From assembly GCA_900074885.1 (NCBI GenBank), contig FJUW01000011.1, positions 124,001-188,000 on the forward strand: DNA of 64,000 nucleotides. Reading direction: 5' to 3'. This document shows, one piece after another, positions 12,191 through 22,586 of the stretch; the stretch's first letter is position 1; the number at the start of each line of letters is the position of its first letter. The notes under the pieces were generated by a model. The model did no database searches and was not told the origin of the DNA. It saw only the letters and a program-made list of their open reading frames with translations. The position numbers and the translations under genes are program-made. The stretch comes from Rhynchosporium graminicola (taxonomy: Eukaryota > Ascomycota > Leotiomycetes > Helotiales > Ploettnerulaceae).

Positions 12191-12305
12191 ACAAGTAATT
12201 ATACTTCCTCGATTAGTACCGAGAAGAGAACAAGACCGAGTGAGGAAGTACTAATCGCAGGCGAAGCGAGGGTGGCCGAAAGTGGCCGAAAGTGCGGTTA
12301 CTTGT
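12191..12305. repeat. Small nested inverted repeats
   Basis: ACAAGTAA at 12191-12198 pairs with TTACTTGT at 12298-12305, and CGATTAGTAC at 12210-12219 pairs with GTACTAATCG at 12248-12257. A tandem GTGGCCGAAA lies inside. This could be a very small TIR element; no target duplication is clear. Confidence 0.4.
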
Positions 12306-12489
12306 ACTAAGTACTTCTGTACGGAAGGTACCCAAAGTCATCGGAGCCGGTTCTTGTCCAGCACTATGTCTGTATAGGAAAACTATGGGGTAAATTCGCG
12401 AATTCGACGCTGCTCAGTGGGAATCATTACCTTGAGATATACAACGGCAGACGAGACCCACCTTCTACCCCCTTACGTACCTGAGGTGG

Positions 12490-13110
12490 CAGTCGAGAGA
12501 GCTCCGAATCAAGGGCCGTAAGAGACGAAACTATAGTCGAATTATCATGATTCTAGAGTAAGAGAACTTGATAGGTGCGTCAGCGGTATGTAATCGTAGG
12601 GTGAGCTTCGGCCAGAGGTAAAAGTTCTACTCTGATTTTAGCTATACCTCTTAGAATTGCCGAGCTTTGAACCCTTGGTTAAAAGTGTTAAAAGGACTCC
12701 TTTTTCTTCAAAAGCTTAGGTATGCAATTCGGTCCGATATTGCTCTATTTGAAGCCCTGAAAGGTAGTAAGAGCCATTGAGTATTGTAATCATCTCCTCT
12801 ACTCAAAGGTATAGTTATCGAAAGATACTATAGAACCAGCGAGACTAGAGGTCCAAATCTAGATTACTGCTTTACGTGTCCGTATAGTCTTATATCAGTC
12901 GGAATGAACTTCTACGCAGTCTCATATTAAAGCACGCTATTCGCTAAAGGGAGGATTACTGCCTATATCGAGAGTATCGATACTTTCGGTCAATTGCGAC
13001 TTGCTCGAGGGCTGTGAATTATTAATTTCCGGAGAGGGTTCGCAGGTTGGGTGTCCTCGGTAAATCTGGAGTCGAGGGTGCAGAAGGTTCAAGAGGTGCC
13101 GAAGGTGCCT
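12490..13110 (-). repeat. Inverted internal block of the F family
   Basis: The + strand here runs parallel to the + strand of 47170-47810 (both contain, near the start, AGCTTCGGC followed by AGAGGTAAAAG). Element F is on the minus strand, so this block is antisense to the gag and LTR pieces that flank it here. Confidence 0.65.
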
Positions 13111-13228
13111 AAGTAAGTTAAGACTCAGTTGTTTTGATCTTGATCCTACTCCGACCTTTGGTACTTATTTCTTTTGTCAATTTGTTACGACTTCTACGGG
13201 TCGAGGGCGAGCCGTAGTTTTGGAACGT

Positions 13229-13453
13229 TGTATGTAGTTACACGGCGCATACTATACGTGGAATCTACGGATCAGTATTGGGGTTTCGGGCAGACGTTCA
13301 GTGTACTTGTATATAATAAGGTGCACCCCTGTAAGGGATGTGCGTGCGCGTCATTTTTTTTCCTTTGTAACATGATTAAATAGATCGCTTTTAGCCTCCC
13401 TACTTGTTTCATCTTTGCTTGCAACTGCTTTGAGTTCTGTGCGTCACTGTACA
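13229..13453 (+). repeat. F-type LTR, diverged
   Basis: Matches the complement of the LTRs at 46690-46891 and 48677-48878: GCGCATACTATACGTGG near the start, GATCGCTTTTAGCCTCCC in the middle, and an end at ACA. About 25 bp upstream sits the same polypurine-side motif as in F, so this is a 3' LTR on +. Its length is slightly greater than the 202 bp of F. Confidence 0.65.
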
Positions 13454-14022
13454 TATCGAACAGGTGCTTTCGGCGTGCAAAGAAGATCTTGAATATCTGT
13501 ATGTCTGAATAATGGTTATTATGTTGTTGATCATGGAAATTAATCAGTCGATAGTGGTTCAAACTGAGAGCTACTCTTCTGCCGCTTTTCAAGGTCCTAT
13601 GACCTAGTTTCTAGCAGATTCGACGCTCTCTAATTACAGCATATCCAGAGCATCTCCACTTTGAATCAAACTGCGGGGTATAGTAGCAACTCTAATAGAG
13701 TACAGAGGTGCCATGGGATAAATTATTGCTCACCGCCCACGGCAGAACATGGGATTTTGTACGATGTATAGGCAGAACGAAAGCGGTGGGCCACATTTTA
13801 ATTCCTACACCTCCGTAGAACAAGGTACAGGTACAAGGTACTGACCAGGGTACAAATTACACATCCAACAAAAGAATTCATGGACGGGTAATTACAAACA
13901 GAAGAATGACCTTATTAAGCCCTGCGTCCGTGTCTCCCGCCGGATCAGCCCCCCGGATCGGAGGGCTGATCTTAAATGTACACTGTTGCACACAACGTTT
14001 CTAATCTTCAGCAAACTCCAGA
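13454..14022. other. Intergenic, hydrolase upstream region
   Basis: No gene supported; an open frame at 13272-13592 (-) crosses the old LTR and has no domain. The only clear structure is the palindromic site at 13943-13971. Confidence 0.5.
13943..13971. promoter_or_regulatory. Palindromic site upstream of the hydrolase
   Basis: GATCAGCCC at 13943-13951 and its exact complement GGGCTGATC at 13963-13971 flank an 11-base centre containing CGGATCGG. It ends 51 bases before the ATG at 14023. It could bind a dimeric regulator (CGG triplets are typical half-sites for Zn2Cys6 factors) or form a hairpin in the mRNA leader. Function is inferred. Confidence 0.4.
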
Positions 14023-15206
14023 ATGTTCACCAAACTCTCCATCCTTCTCTTGCTCCCCATTGTCTTCGCGCAAAACGGAGAATTCCAGCCCAAGCCCGGC
14101 TACTTCCCGGCTACAGGCGACGACATCAACGCCGGCGGCATCTTCTGCATTTCTCTTCGCGACTATGGGAAATACACGAAGGACCACCCCGCCGGCGTAA
14201 CAGGCAGCGAGTCGCCCAAGGCCCCGGGCGCCGTAACAAGCGGCTCAGGGCCATATCCAGCAGTCATGATTTCTGATCCCTCGCTCCCGAACCACACGAT
14301 CTATGCACCGAAAACGCCACCGGGGGATCTGAGCATGCCGTTCATCAGCTGGGGAAATGGGGGCTGTGGTATCGACGGAGCTGGGTACAGGAACTTTCTG
14401 ACTGAGATAGCAAGTTGGGGGTATGTGATTGCTGCGAATGGCGCGATTGGTGGTAGTGATGGTAGTAGACAGTCGAAAGTACAGGACAGAAGGGATGGGA
14501 TCGATTGGGCTATGAAAGGGGGAGCGAAGAAGTATGGGAACGTGGATACGACGCGGATTGTGAGTATGGGATACTCTTGTGGTGGGTTGGAGTCGATGAG
14601 TGTGGCGTATCATGATGACAGGGTGAAAATGCTTATGCTGTTTAACATTGGGATTTTCATGGATGAGAAGAGGTATTTGTTGCAGGAGATTAAGGTGCCA
14701 GTTGCAGTACGTGTGGGAGAGTTCCCTATTTCCCCTCTTTGCAATGTCTCCAGACACCCTTGAGAGGTGGCTTATAATTTCCATCCTGATTGCAAGGAAA
14801 ACTGGAAGAAGTACCGCTAATCCGTATTGCGCAGTGGTTTGTGGGAGGCCCGAAGGACATGGGATATCTGAACGTAAGTTTCTACCATACCATCTATCAT
14901 TAATGAACTCCGATTACGGCCTTGAAAAAAAGAAGATGAAGTGGACAGCTGACAACCCACCTGCAGTCTCAAAAAGATTATGCGCTTCTTCCGAAGACCT
15001 TGCCTGCATACCTGGCGAACTTGGATACCGGTCACTGTGGGACTTTTGCCGCTACCAATGGAGGAAAAGAGGGAAAAGCTGCTGTTGCATACTTGAACTG
15101 GCAGTATCGTAACAACGCGACTTCCAAGGCTATCTTGCTGGATCCTAAGGCCCACGGCAGCTTGGTGGCCGATAAGTGGAATGTGACGTACAAGAATTGG
15201 GCATGA
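14023..15206 (+). CDS. Secreted alpha/beta-hydrolase
   Basis: Three exons, 14023-14706, 14835-14873 and 14967-15206, all joined at codon boundaries; 320 residues. Intron 1 is 128 bp with branch GCTAATC, intron 2 is 93 bp with branch GCTGACA. A signal peptide (residues 1 to about 16, LSILLLLPIVFA) precedes QNGE. The core shows the fold of esterase/lipase-like hydrolases: GNGGCG with SWGYVIAANG before it matures into the nucleophile elbow G-Y-S-C-G (Ser185), then GGPKD (Asp236, in the 13-residue exon) and GHCG (His264) as a plausible triad. N-glycosylation sequons NHT, NAT and NVT fit secretion. The substrate is unknown; lipase, cutinase-like or polyester hydrolase are possible. The tiny middle exon carries the presumed acid residue, so gene finders could miss it. 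Confidence 0.85.
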
Positions 15207-15580
15207 GGCTGAAAGCGTTCTTCTGATGGAAAGGGTACAGGAAACATAGGATACGTAGGACACACTGGTGTGGGATGCAACCCTGCTTGTGGTGTGACTG
15301 CTGAAGCCGAGTATTGCTGTCATGTCATCGTTAAAGGAGATACGTAAGAGGTACAGACGAATGAATGTAAACAGTGGTATTGATACCTCGCTGATGTTGA
15401 TGAGAAAATGCCGCAAACGTGTATTATCTGTGAGCCGCTCGTAAATTTTCTATGAGGGTAGAAGGTGAAACAAAACAAAAAGTAGAAGTCATAAATCGTG
15501 TTTCTCGAACCAAAACCCGTCACCCCTCAACGCAATCCAATTCCATGGGCCTCAGCCCAAATCAAAACCTCACCCATCCC
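15207..15580. other. Short intergenic gap
   Basis: Convergent 3' ends of the hydrolase and the small minus-strand gene. An open frame at 15452-15718 (+) is antisense to the latter and looks like a shadow. Confidence 0.5.
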
Positions 15581-15909
15581 TTAAATGATACAGCAGTTAC
15601 AAGGAAGCGGGCACGGAATGATGAAGCAGAAGCGTCCCGGACAAAGCTCGCCGCCTCTCATTCTGACTTCCTCCTGCTCAGCCTCAGCCTCGCGATCCTT
15701 GGCGGTCGTGTTTGGTGATGGAAGGGCGGGTTCTAGATACTGTGAATAAGGGCATCCAACGAATAGAAGAACGAATAGAGTATATGAATTCTGATCACAA
15801 AGCAGCTAAGATGGGGTAAAGACATACGCATTGATTGCTTGTTGCTTGGTTGAGCCATTTCCAAGTTGTCGTTGGTGGCAGGGCCGGCTTGAGGTACTGA
15901 GGGAGACAT
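15581..15909 (-). CDS. Very small protein with a Cys-rich tail
   Basis: Two exons on the minus strand, 15909-15828 and 15732-15581, intron of 95 bp (GTATGT...CTAG); 77 residues. The N-terminal half is Pro/Asn/Gln-rich and disordered, then an acidic run AEAEQEEV leads into RMRGG, and the last 20 residues have the pattern C-x4-C-x4-C-x3-C-x-C-C followed by two Ile and the stop. There is no signal peptide or long membrane helix; the tail might bind metal, be palmitoylated or form disulphides. I have the impression that other fungi carry short proteins with an RGG-like motif before such a tail, but I could not check. The alternative acceptor 8 bases upstream leads to an early stop, so the CTAG acceptor is preferred. 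Confidence 0.6.
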
Positions 15910-16539
15910 TGTGAGGTTTATTGATATTGGAGAAGGTATGTTGGAATGTCTTGGCTCACAAGCGCTTTTGAAGATGAGATGGACGTTGTGAGGGCGATGG
16001 GGATGGAGTGAGATTGATGAACTGAGATGAGAATATCAAGTGTTGAATCGGGACAGCCTCAGGCCAAGGAAGTTGCATGACGTGTAAGTGCATACAGCCA
16101 ATGAGGACTCACCGTGGGAGGCGAGCTGATTACATAATGATCTGAGCGAGATGTGGCGCAGCTGATGAGTTCATGTCGAGGCTGTGCAAACTCATCTGGG
16201 GCGAGGCGATTCAAGACTTCATACCTTAATGAACCCGTCAGTTTAGAACATTGAACACTTGTAAAAGTCAGCTGACGCTAAGCTTCGAGCAATATCTAAG
16301 GTTACTCCTGTGACTTTAGTACCGAGTTGTGACCCTGAAACCGACCTGGCCATTCATATTAGTCGGCGACGGATTTGCCTAGCCTGGTGTAGGGGGTCCA
16401 TTGAAGTAATCAGCAGGAATATGAAGCTCAAGTAAGTTGTTCATTATCAATAATCATTCTTAATAGACAATTAACTATTCATTAATTCACAGTCTCGGTC
16501 TCAAGCTCAGACACCCCTCCCCAGATTGCTTAAGAATTC
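15910..16539. other. Intergenic, nothing recognised
   Basis: Upstream of the small minus-strand gene and downstream of the metalloprotease gene. GA-rich promoter-like DNA around 15910-16030; no supportable ORF. Confidence 0.5.
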
Positions 16540-17947
16540 CTAAGTAGCAGTAGGTGTGGGCAAGCAAGAGCAAGCGGAGCTAACTCTGGAGACGACATTG
16601 CCAGCGCAAGCAGAGACCGCATATGACTTGACCTGTGTGACCTCGCTGACCAGGAACTTCGTGAATTCACCGCAGAATGCCTGGGACTCTTCTAGACGGC
16701 CGGGAATGCTGTCTAAGCGTAGAGCACGGAGACAGTTGTCCGCTGAGCAGGCTCTTGGCTGACGGTACATGTTCCACATATCGAACATGCGCTTTGTTTG
16801 CAGAGCGGTGAACTCTTCGTAGCAGGAACTAGTGATCATTAGTCTTGTGTTTCCGCCGTGCAAGCCCATTTCTGGGTCATTTGGGGGACTGAGGAACATA
16901 CTCGTAAGAATAATCCATGTAGTTGTGAATTGGATCCGGACCCTCGCCATCAAGACATGTGTCGAGACCGATTGGGCAGCCTCGGCTTGGTGCGCTATGG
17001 GTAGCAGTGTCCGCTATGTAATCTCCTGGTCCGCTACAGCTGAGTCCATCAAAGGTATGTGCCAAACCCATCCACTTGGTCGCATTAGCTGGTGCATCAA
17101 CATGTCAACTCAAGGAGTTCTTACATGTCCAACTTCGTGAGTGACGGTCTTGCCCAAGTTGTAGTTGGTGGCACTTCCACCAGGTACAGTAGAGAAAAGG
17201 TTGGTGGCACCAGAAAGCTAAGATAGTCAGTACCAATATTCAGCCTTCCGTTACGAATGAGATACGTACGTTGAATGCGCGAGAACCAACAGTAGTGGCC
17301 GCTGGGTAATAGGCATACTAAAGCAACGTTAGTTGCAGATTCAACGAGTCTGAAAATTCCCGAATGACAACGTACTCCCAATGCATTTCCTCTCAGAACA
17401 GTCTGGAAATACAAGTTCAGAGTCTTGTAATCACCCTTGCGAAGAGCAGACTTCATCTGAATCTCAGCACCGGTGACATCAGTCGACCAAGCCGCATTGA
17501 CAGTTCTCGTGATTCCCTCAAGCGTAAACTGGACATGGTTGGGAGCTGCCAGACACGATTAGCTTTCCATATAGACTCTCGAGTTCGGATCACCATACCA
17601 AAATTCTCGTTCAACACTGCAATTTGAGCGATAAGTTGACTCTCGGGAATGTTACCACCTGCAGGTGTCCCATCGACAGACACGACATGGATCCATGTCT
17701 TGACAGTGATATCGCCCAACTGCCATGGCTCGATTGAGTACGATGGTAAAGCAGACGCAAGGAAACCATTGGTGGATGCGAAGCTCGAACTATTACCAGC
17801 TACGGCGGCGATAACAGCGAGGTCTTGAGGCGTGGTAACGGTACCACACTCTCCGCGGAAATCTTCGCGAGTCCACAATTCAGTGGGAATAGCGACGACG
17901 AAAGGGAGGAGGGAAGCAAGTGCTGCTGTGAGGGTGAGGCGGACCAT
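16540..17947 (-). CDS. Secreted M43 metalloprotease with Cys-rich C-terminus
   Basis: Six exons on the minus strand: 17947-17599, 17545-17376, 17317-17270, 17217-17125, 17074-16902, 16828-16540; introns 50-73 bp; 373 residues. It begins with a signal peptide (residues 1-19, ending FVVA). The zinc site is HEVGHWMGLAH (residues 216-226, spanning intron 4), followed by the M43B marks [11 protein letters not shown] and GCPIGLDTC and the Met-turn NYMDYS (Met273). Pappalysin/cytophagalysin-type proteases are secreted endopeptidases. After the usual end near MWNMYR there are about 70 further residues with seven cysteines (DNCLRAL ... SACSC), a module common in fungal secreted proteins. All splice phases agree, which makes the model firm. 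The last exon joins as Y-S-Y-D-S-C-Y, restoring the conserved MDYSYDSC. Confidence 0.92.
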
Positions 17948-20639
17948 GATGAACAGCTAAGAAGCACGACTGAATTGGACTGACTGACCGTAATCAAGGA
18001 CAATGAATCGAGTGAGGAAGGCTGATATACTTATACCACCGAGTACGGATGAATCGGATGATTGTTGATAGGACTACGGCAGCGTATCTTCATCGAATCT
18101 TTCGATGACCTAGCCGCGATAGGGAGGTGAGATTGGCAAGAATAGCTTGAAAGGGTTGAGATTCGATATCTAAAGCTGCTCCATGCAGAAAATTCGCAGA
18201 GCTAATGTAAGGTAATTAAGGTAACGCAAGGTAGCTCTGACCACTTTGGAGGAACTAGGCTCCTGGCCATGTACATTTTCAATTGTGCTAGCTCAGATGG
18301 TTATCAGTCATGCAGCTCAACAGGAGCTGGTAGACATGAAGCAAATAGAGCATATCATGAATGCAGGAATGCGGCGAAAGAACGAGGGGTTGAGATTGCC
18401 GTTTGGGAAAGTCCCAAGCAAAGCCAAGCACACCAAGCATTGCACATACGCCGACCTTCCTGATGCGAAAAAGAGCCGGACAGGAAGGGAAATGGAGATA
18501 ATGCTCTCTATTTGTACCGTAAGCGAGTTTGCATTGAGGATGAGGTTTGGGAAGGATTTTGTCAAATATATTTTCTTCTAGACAAAGTTGGATTTTCGAT
18601 CGATACCAGGTAGGTAGGTAACCGACGATTATTACTGGCCCTATCTGCCTTGGCGAGGAAGATGGGCTGATGCAAGCGAAAATCATCACTTACTTGTGCC
18701 AAAACGAGAGCGAGTTGAATCTCCGCAAATGTAGAGCCTTTGTCAACCGCGGGGTACCCAACAAGGGGTCATCTGCTACATATCTTGAGTAACTGGTATT
18801 TGGGGATGACTTCCTAAAATAGGCTTCAAAAGATATATCCAATTCCTATTCTTAGCAAATACCCTGAGCCTAGAGATATTGCAACGAAGAAGGCTCTGTT
18901 ACTGTCCATATCCACTCTATCGGAAAAGGCTACCGGCTTTCTGCTGCGAATGATGACATTACTCAAGATAGTTGCGCTGCCCTGCTCTTGCGGCGAGAGA
19001 AGAAAGATGAGCTAAACTGGAGATCTGCAGCGATGCTTCATAAAGATGTTAAAGCTCGATAGTGAAGGAGTAACATACGCAAGTGCGGATATTTTTAGGA
19101 TGCCGAGGGACTTTTGGTAGCCCTTTCATTTACATCAAGTATTTCGTGCGGCCTGCAAAGCCGAACTCTCTCACCTTCCGATGGTGCAGTTTGTAAACAC
19201 TCATTACTACATCGAGATCGGTGACTAGAGTCGCATTCGAAGGTTATCTGATATATAGGAGGAAGGGAAAGGAGTGCTTGGTGGGCTAGTTTCTTTGAAT
19301 TAGGGTATACATATACGTGCTAAGATAGTCTAGGTTCGAATCCTGACTTGAAGTTCCGATTTACATCTGTGCTCCGAGCTCTAATGGAGGTTGGGTGTCT
19401 GATACTCGCTCCTAGCGTAATCATCTGCACTAGTGCAGATAGGTGCACTATTCTTCTTTACCTATTAACCCCTAATTTGCTTTCTAATTCATTTATGATT
19501 ATGTATGTATACAAGTCCCAAGCTTTGCACGTCCTTGTGCCTCCTGAGAGGCCTGAGTTTCTAACCTCTGACGAAAACAATTATTATCATTGTCATCATC
19601 GGGTAATTCGTGCAGGGCATATATGTAAGATGAAGTAGAGCAAAAAGTGAAGATTCTAGTAATGGAGTCTTGAATGCTCGATTGCATACAAAATGGCATC
19701 GCGTTGTAAAAAAAAAAAAATAAAAAAAAAACCCGACTTTGAATCTTCGAGCCGCGATTTTGGGACCTCAATCTCGCGGCTCCCGCGTACCTTGGAGAAG
19801 ATGCTATCATAGATAAATACAAACAGTTTCATTTGTCATCTATCTCATTGAGTGAATTCAGAGATTGTCACTGCAAAATGCCATCACAAGGACGTATACC
19901 TTTACATTAGAGTCAGACTGGCAAACAGCGAGTAGCTGAGTACCCTATCCTGCTTGCGAGGTCACCAACACATTCGCAACACCTGGTTCTCAACTTTCAA
20001 AAAAACATGAAAAATTTCCTGTTGAACCACAAGGCTCTCAAAAATACTTACGTCTGGAAGCATTCTGCTTTGGTAAATAGAGGGTTACAGGTTCTTACTT
20101 GCTTGAAGATGGTTTGCAAGCACAGGGGTTTCCTGCTCTCTCTTCAATCCGAGCATGTTCATCGTAGGAATCTGAGAGAAATTCTATAGAAGAATGATTT
20201 TCGTAATAAAAGACAGGTAGAAAAAATAACAACAAGATATCAGCTTGCAGCCTCCTCCACGATGTAATCCCAAACAAAAAGTGCGAAGCCTTCTTACTGA
20301 TCAAATCCGATTAGACAGAAAGCTTAAAGAATCTTGTATGTAGTCTCCCAGCTTCTCTTCTCGGAAGAGTCTTTCCCTTCGTAGCTCATTCGTCAGTTCA
20401 TTAGGATAGCGTCTGTCAAACAAGTAACCCCACCGCACTTATAGTGATTGATTAGTGAAAGCACTGAAAAGCCGGACATGTCGATCAGTATCAGGATATC
20501 GTCATGGAAATCACAGATGTTCATTTCGGGAGTGCTTAAGGAGCCTTTCCTCCTTCAGTCCTACACAGTTTAAAGTTACGATCGAGTCATGTTGACTAGA
20601 AACTTCTGTCCAACATCTCGGTCTTGACTTCAAACACTC
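17948..20639. other. Long gene-poor stretch
   Basis: About 2.7 kb with no gene I can support. Overlapping frames near 18.25-18.69 kb on both strands, at 19.35-19.82 kb and at 20.0-20.3 kb lack domains and starts in good context. A nearly pure A tract lies at 19709-19731 and a GC-rich hairpin at 19749-19782. Confidence 0.45.
19749..19782. other. GC-rich hairpin next to an A tract
   Basis: GAGCCGCGA (19749-19757) pairs exactly with TCGCGGCTC (19774-19782) over a 16-base loop; an A tract of 20-odd bases lies 17 bases to the left. It could be a decayed small retroposed element or a structured RNA. No family recognised. Confidence 0.4.
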
Positions 20640-22170
20640 TGCCTGTAGATGAGCAAGTCAAACTCGCAATTGCCGAAGTTGAGAATGGACATACAGAATA
20701 TGACCCTCCTCAAGAAGAATAAAAATGCCGAATCTGTAATTTTCATTCGAATTACACGGAGTGCCGATAGATATATACAACCATAAATATTCGCTCTGTA
20801 GCTTTTGACTTTCATTGATAGGGGCAAGACTGTGTCGGGGGTGCTAGAATCGATGGATTGGCCAAGGAGCTGGAGATTTTGTAGGGGACAAATTGAACAT
20901 TGCACTTGCAGTCTTCTATGCGCCGTCCATCATTGTCGATGGTGTGTCTAAGAAGAACTTTGAGTATGCGAATGCGACTACCAATGATGGGAAGTGAGCT
21001 CCGCTGGTTTATCAAGAGAGTTGGTGCTGGGTACTACCTATCTGGACGTGTTTTCGAATGAGGAGTCGTAAGCATTTGCCTCGGTTTTGTCAAAACATAT
21101 GAGGGGCTGCTAGCCGGAAGGTTCTTTCTAGATCTCATGGTAGGAGAATTGCTCGGTGGAGTGATCGTTTACTTACAATTTCCTATCAGCGCGGCCTAGG
21201 CTGCGGCATGGGTTCTGGGGTTTTTCGAAAAACCCACCCATAGGTGCCCCATGGGTCCTGTAGGTGAGTCTAATCAGAAGTATAAAACCTATAGGTAGGT
21301 TCATACTAGAGAGGAAACCGTATAGATATTCCATAGGTACCTATAGGTTTTCTATTATTTATAACTCGTAAAATCTTTTATATAATTTATAATAATACAG
21401 TTATCTCTAGTCATTTATAGTATATATCTCTATTATTATGAAAATATATAAAAGATATACGAGTTATAAAGACTAGTAAACCTATAGGGTTTTGCTACAC
21501 CTATAACCTATAGGTAGGGTACCTATAAAGTCGGGTGGAAAAATCTCCCTAAAATGCAGAGGGTATATAAGTTGGTTTATTTTAGGCTTACCACCCATAG
21601 TGCCCCATGCCGCAGCCTACCAGCGCCAGCAGATCATGATTCAGATCGGGAATTTCTATTATGCTGCACCCTTGAGTAGTGCCTTTGGAGGACTACTAGC
21701 TACAGTATCTTCGCGTATCAATACCAATTACTATATTGACTGATAATTTATTTCGTGTTGCAGGATGCGAATACGCCAGGAACTTCAGGAAGTACTGATG
21801 ACTTGGCCTCCACACGCAATTTTATCCTATACAGAAGCTATAACAATCCTTCTTGAACTCCTCGCAGGCTTCTCTCTTCCTCATACAGCTTCCCAGTGAG
21901 ATTCCTCCCTCCAGGAGACAAGACAATCGCAGCGCGCTGTATGAACATCGAATCTCAAAAGTCAAGTTCCTCTTTCATCTGTCGAGATAAAGCAGTCCTC
22001 CTGGCGCTGGGTCAAGATAGCCACCCTGAACCAAGCTATCTTATTGTTGAGCTGGAATTTCTTCTCGATCATCATACCGATATATGGTTGCTCGATATTT
22101 TTTGCCCCTATCATCAGATCTTTCGATTACCTAAGTACAAATATGATCTTGACATATATAGATAGTCCTT
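20640..22170 (+). pseudogene. Broken MFS transporter (anion:cation symporter type)
   Basis: Reading + in shifting frames gives the landmarks of the allantoate/nicotinate permease family in the right order: LTFIDRG at about 20805, LNIALAVFYAPSIIVDG at about 20888, then one frame with VGAGYYLSGRVF...GVVSICLGFVKTYEGLLAGRF and GVIVYLQFPISAA up to 21196. After the MITE at 21197-21619 the same frame resumes with YQRQQIMIQIGNFYYAAPLS and GGLLAT. A spliced or frame-shifted part follows (ILSYTEAITILLELLAGFSLPHT, about 21820), then WNFFSIIIPIYGCSIFFAPI at about 22050. There are TGA and TGG/TGA-type stops, frameshifts and the insertion. It would have been an inner-domain, 12-helix plasma membrane uptake carrier; it is now non-functional. 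Confidence 0.8.
21197..21619. mobile_element. TA-flanked MITE inside the MFS pseudogene
   Basis: Ends GGCTGCGGCATGGG (from 21199) and CCCATGCCGCAGCC (to 21617) are exact inverted repeats, each flanked by TA (21197-21198 and 21618-21619). Removing 21199-21619 joins GCGGCC-TA-CCAGCG and continues the transporter reading frame exactly. The body contains an 18-bp perfect palindrome at 21218-21235 and a long imperfect inverted repeat at about 21340-21490. No coding capacity. TA duplication suggests Tc1/mariner or Fot/pogo mobilisation. Confidence 0.88.
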
Positions 22171-22586
22171 CCGGCGAAAAGATCTTTGGCAGACGAGTTA
22201 GCAAATTAAGTGTGGCTATGAAGTCAAACTCGAAGCTTTTACAAGGGAGTTGGTTGATTTGGGATGGATCGCCGACGAAAATTAAACTGCTGCAACTGCA
22301 TACATATCGATAAAGTCTTGACTCGCTGGTGTTGATTCCGATGACGAAAAACACGTCGAGGCGGGCATAGCAGAAGCAACTAGGTTGGACTTGCTCCCAT
22401 AAGGGTAGTTCAACAATTTGGAAGGACATGCTCAATCTGAATAGATGATCATACATGAAAGTGTGAGCAAATCGCCAAAATAGACCCGGCTTCGAAAGCC
22501 ATCAGTAATTTCACCATCGATAAAGCAAATTTATCTGATCCCCAACGTGACTACGAGTCACCAACCCCTGCTCTGTCATTCCTCCC
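22171..22586. other. Intergenic, nothing recognised
   Basis: Possibly further decayed transporter sequence at the left edge. Open frames on both strands here have no domain. Confidence 0.4.

Larger units (their letters stand above)
11401..13453 (+). mobile_element. Rearranged relic of an F-type LTR element
   Basis: Three pieces match element F (46690-48878). A gag start lies at 11770-11960 on +. A block at about 12490-13110 matches 47170-47810. A polypurine-side motif (TCGAGGGCGAG, about 13201) is followed by an F-type LTR at about 13229-13453 on +. In F the block and the LTR/gag lie in opposite sense to what is seen here, so the block is inverted in this copy. I found no clear 5' LTR. The DNA is less TA-biased than the 25-64 kb block, so this copy is old or was mutated differently. 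Confidence 0.65.

Noticed and set aside
18246..18689. Overlapping frames on both strands
   Set aside because: Three frames overlap in the same DNA without domain, splice or codon support.
19280..19350. tRNA-like GGTTCGAATCC motif
   Set aside because: The T-arm loop is present, but the stem pairs poorly and no D-arm, anticodon stem or acceptor pairing could be built around it.
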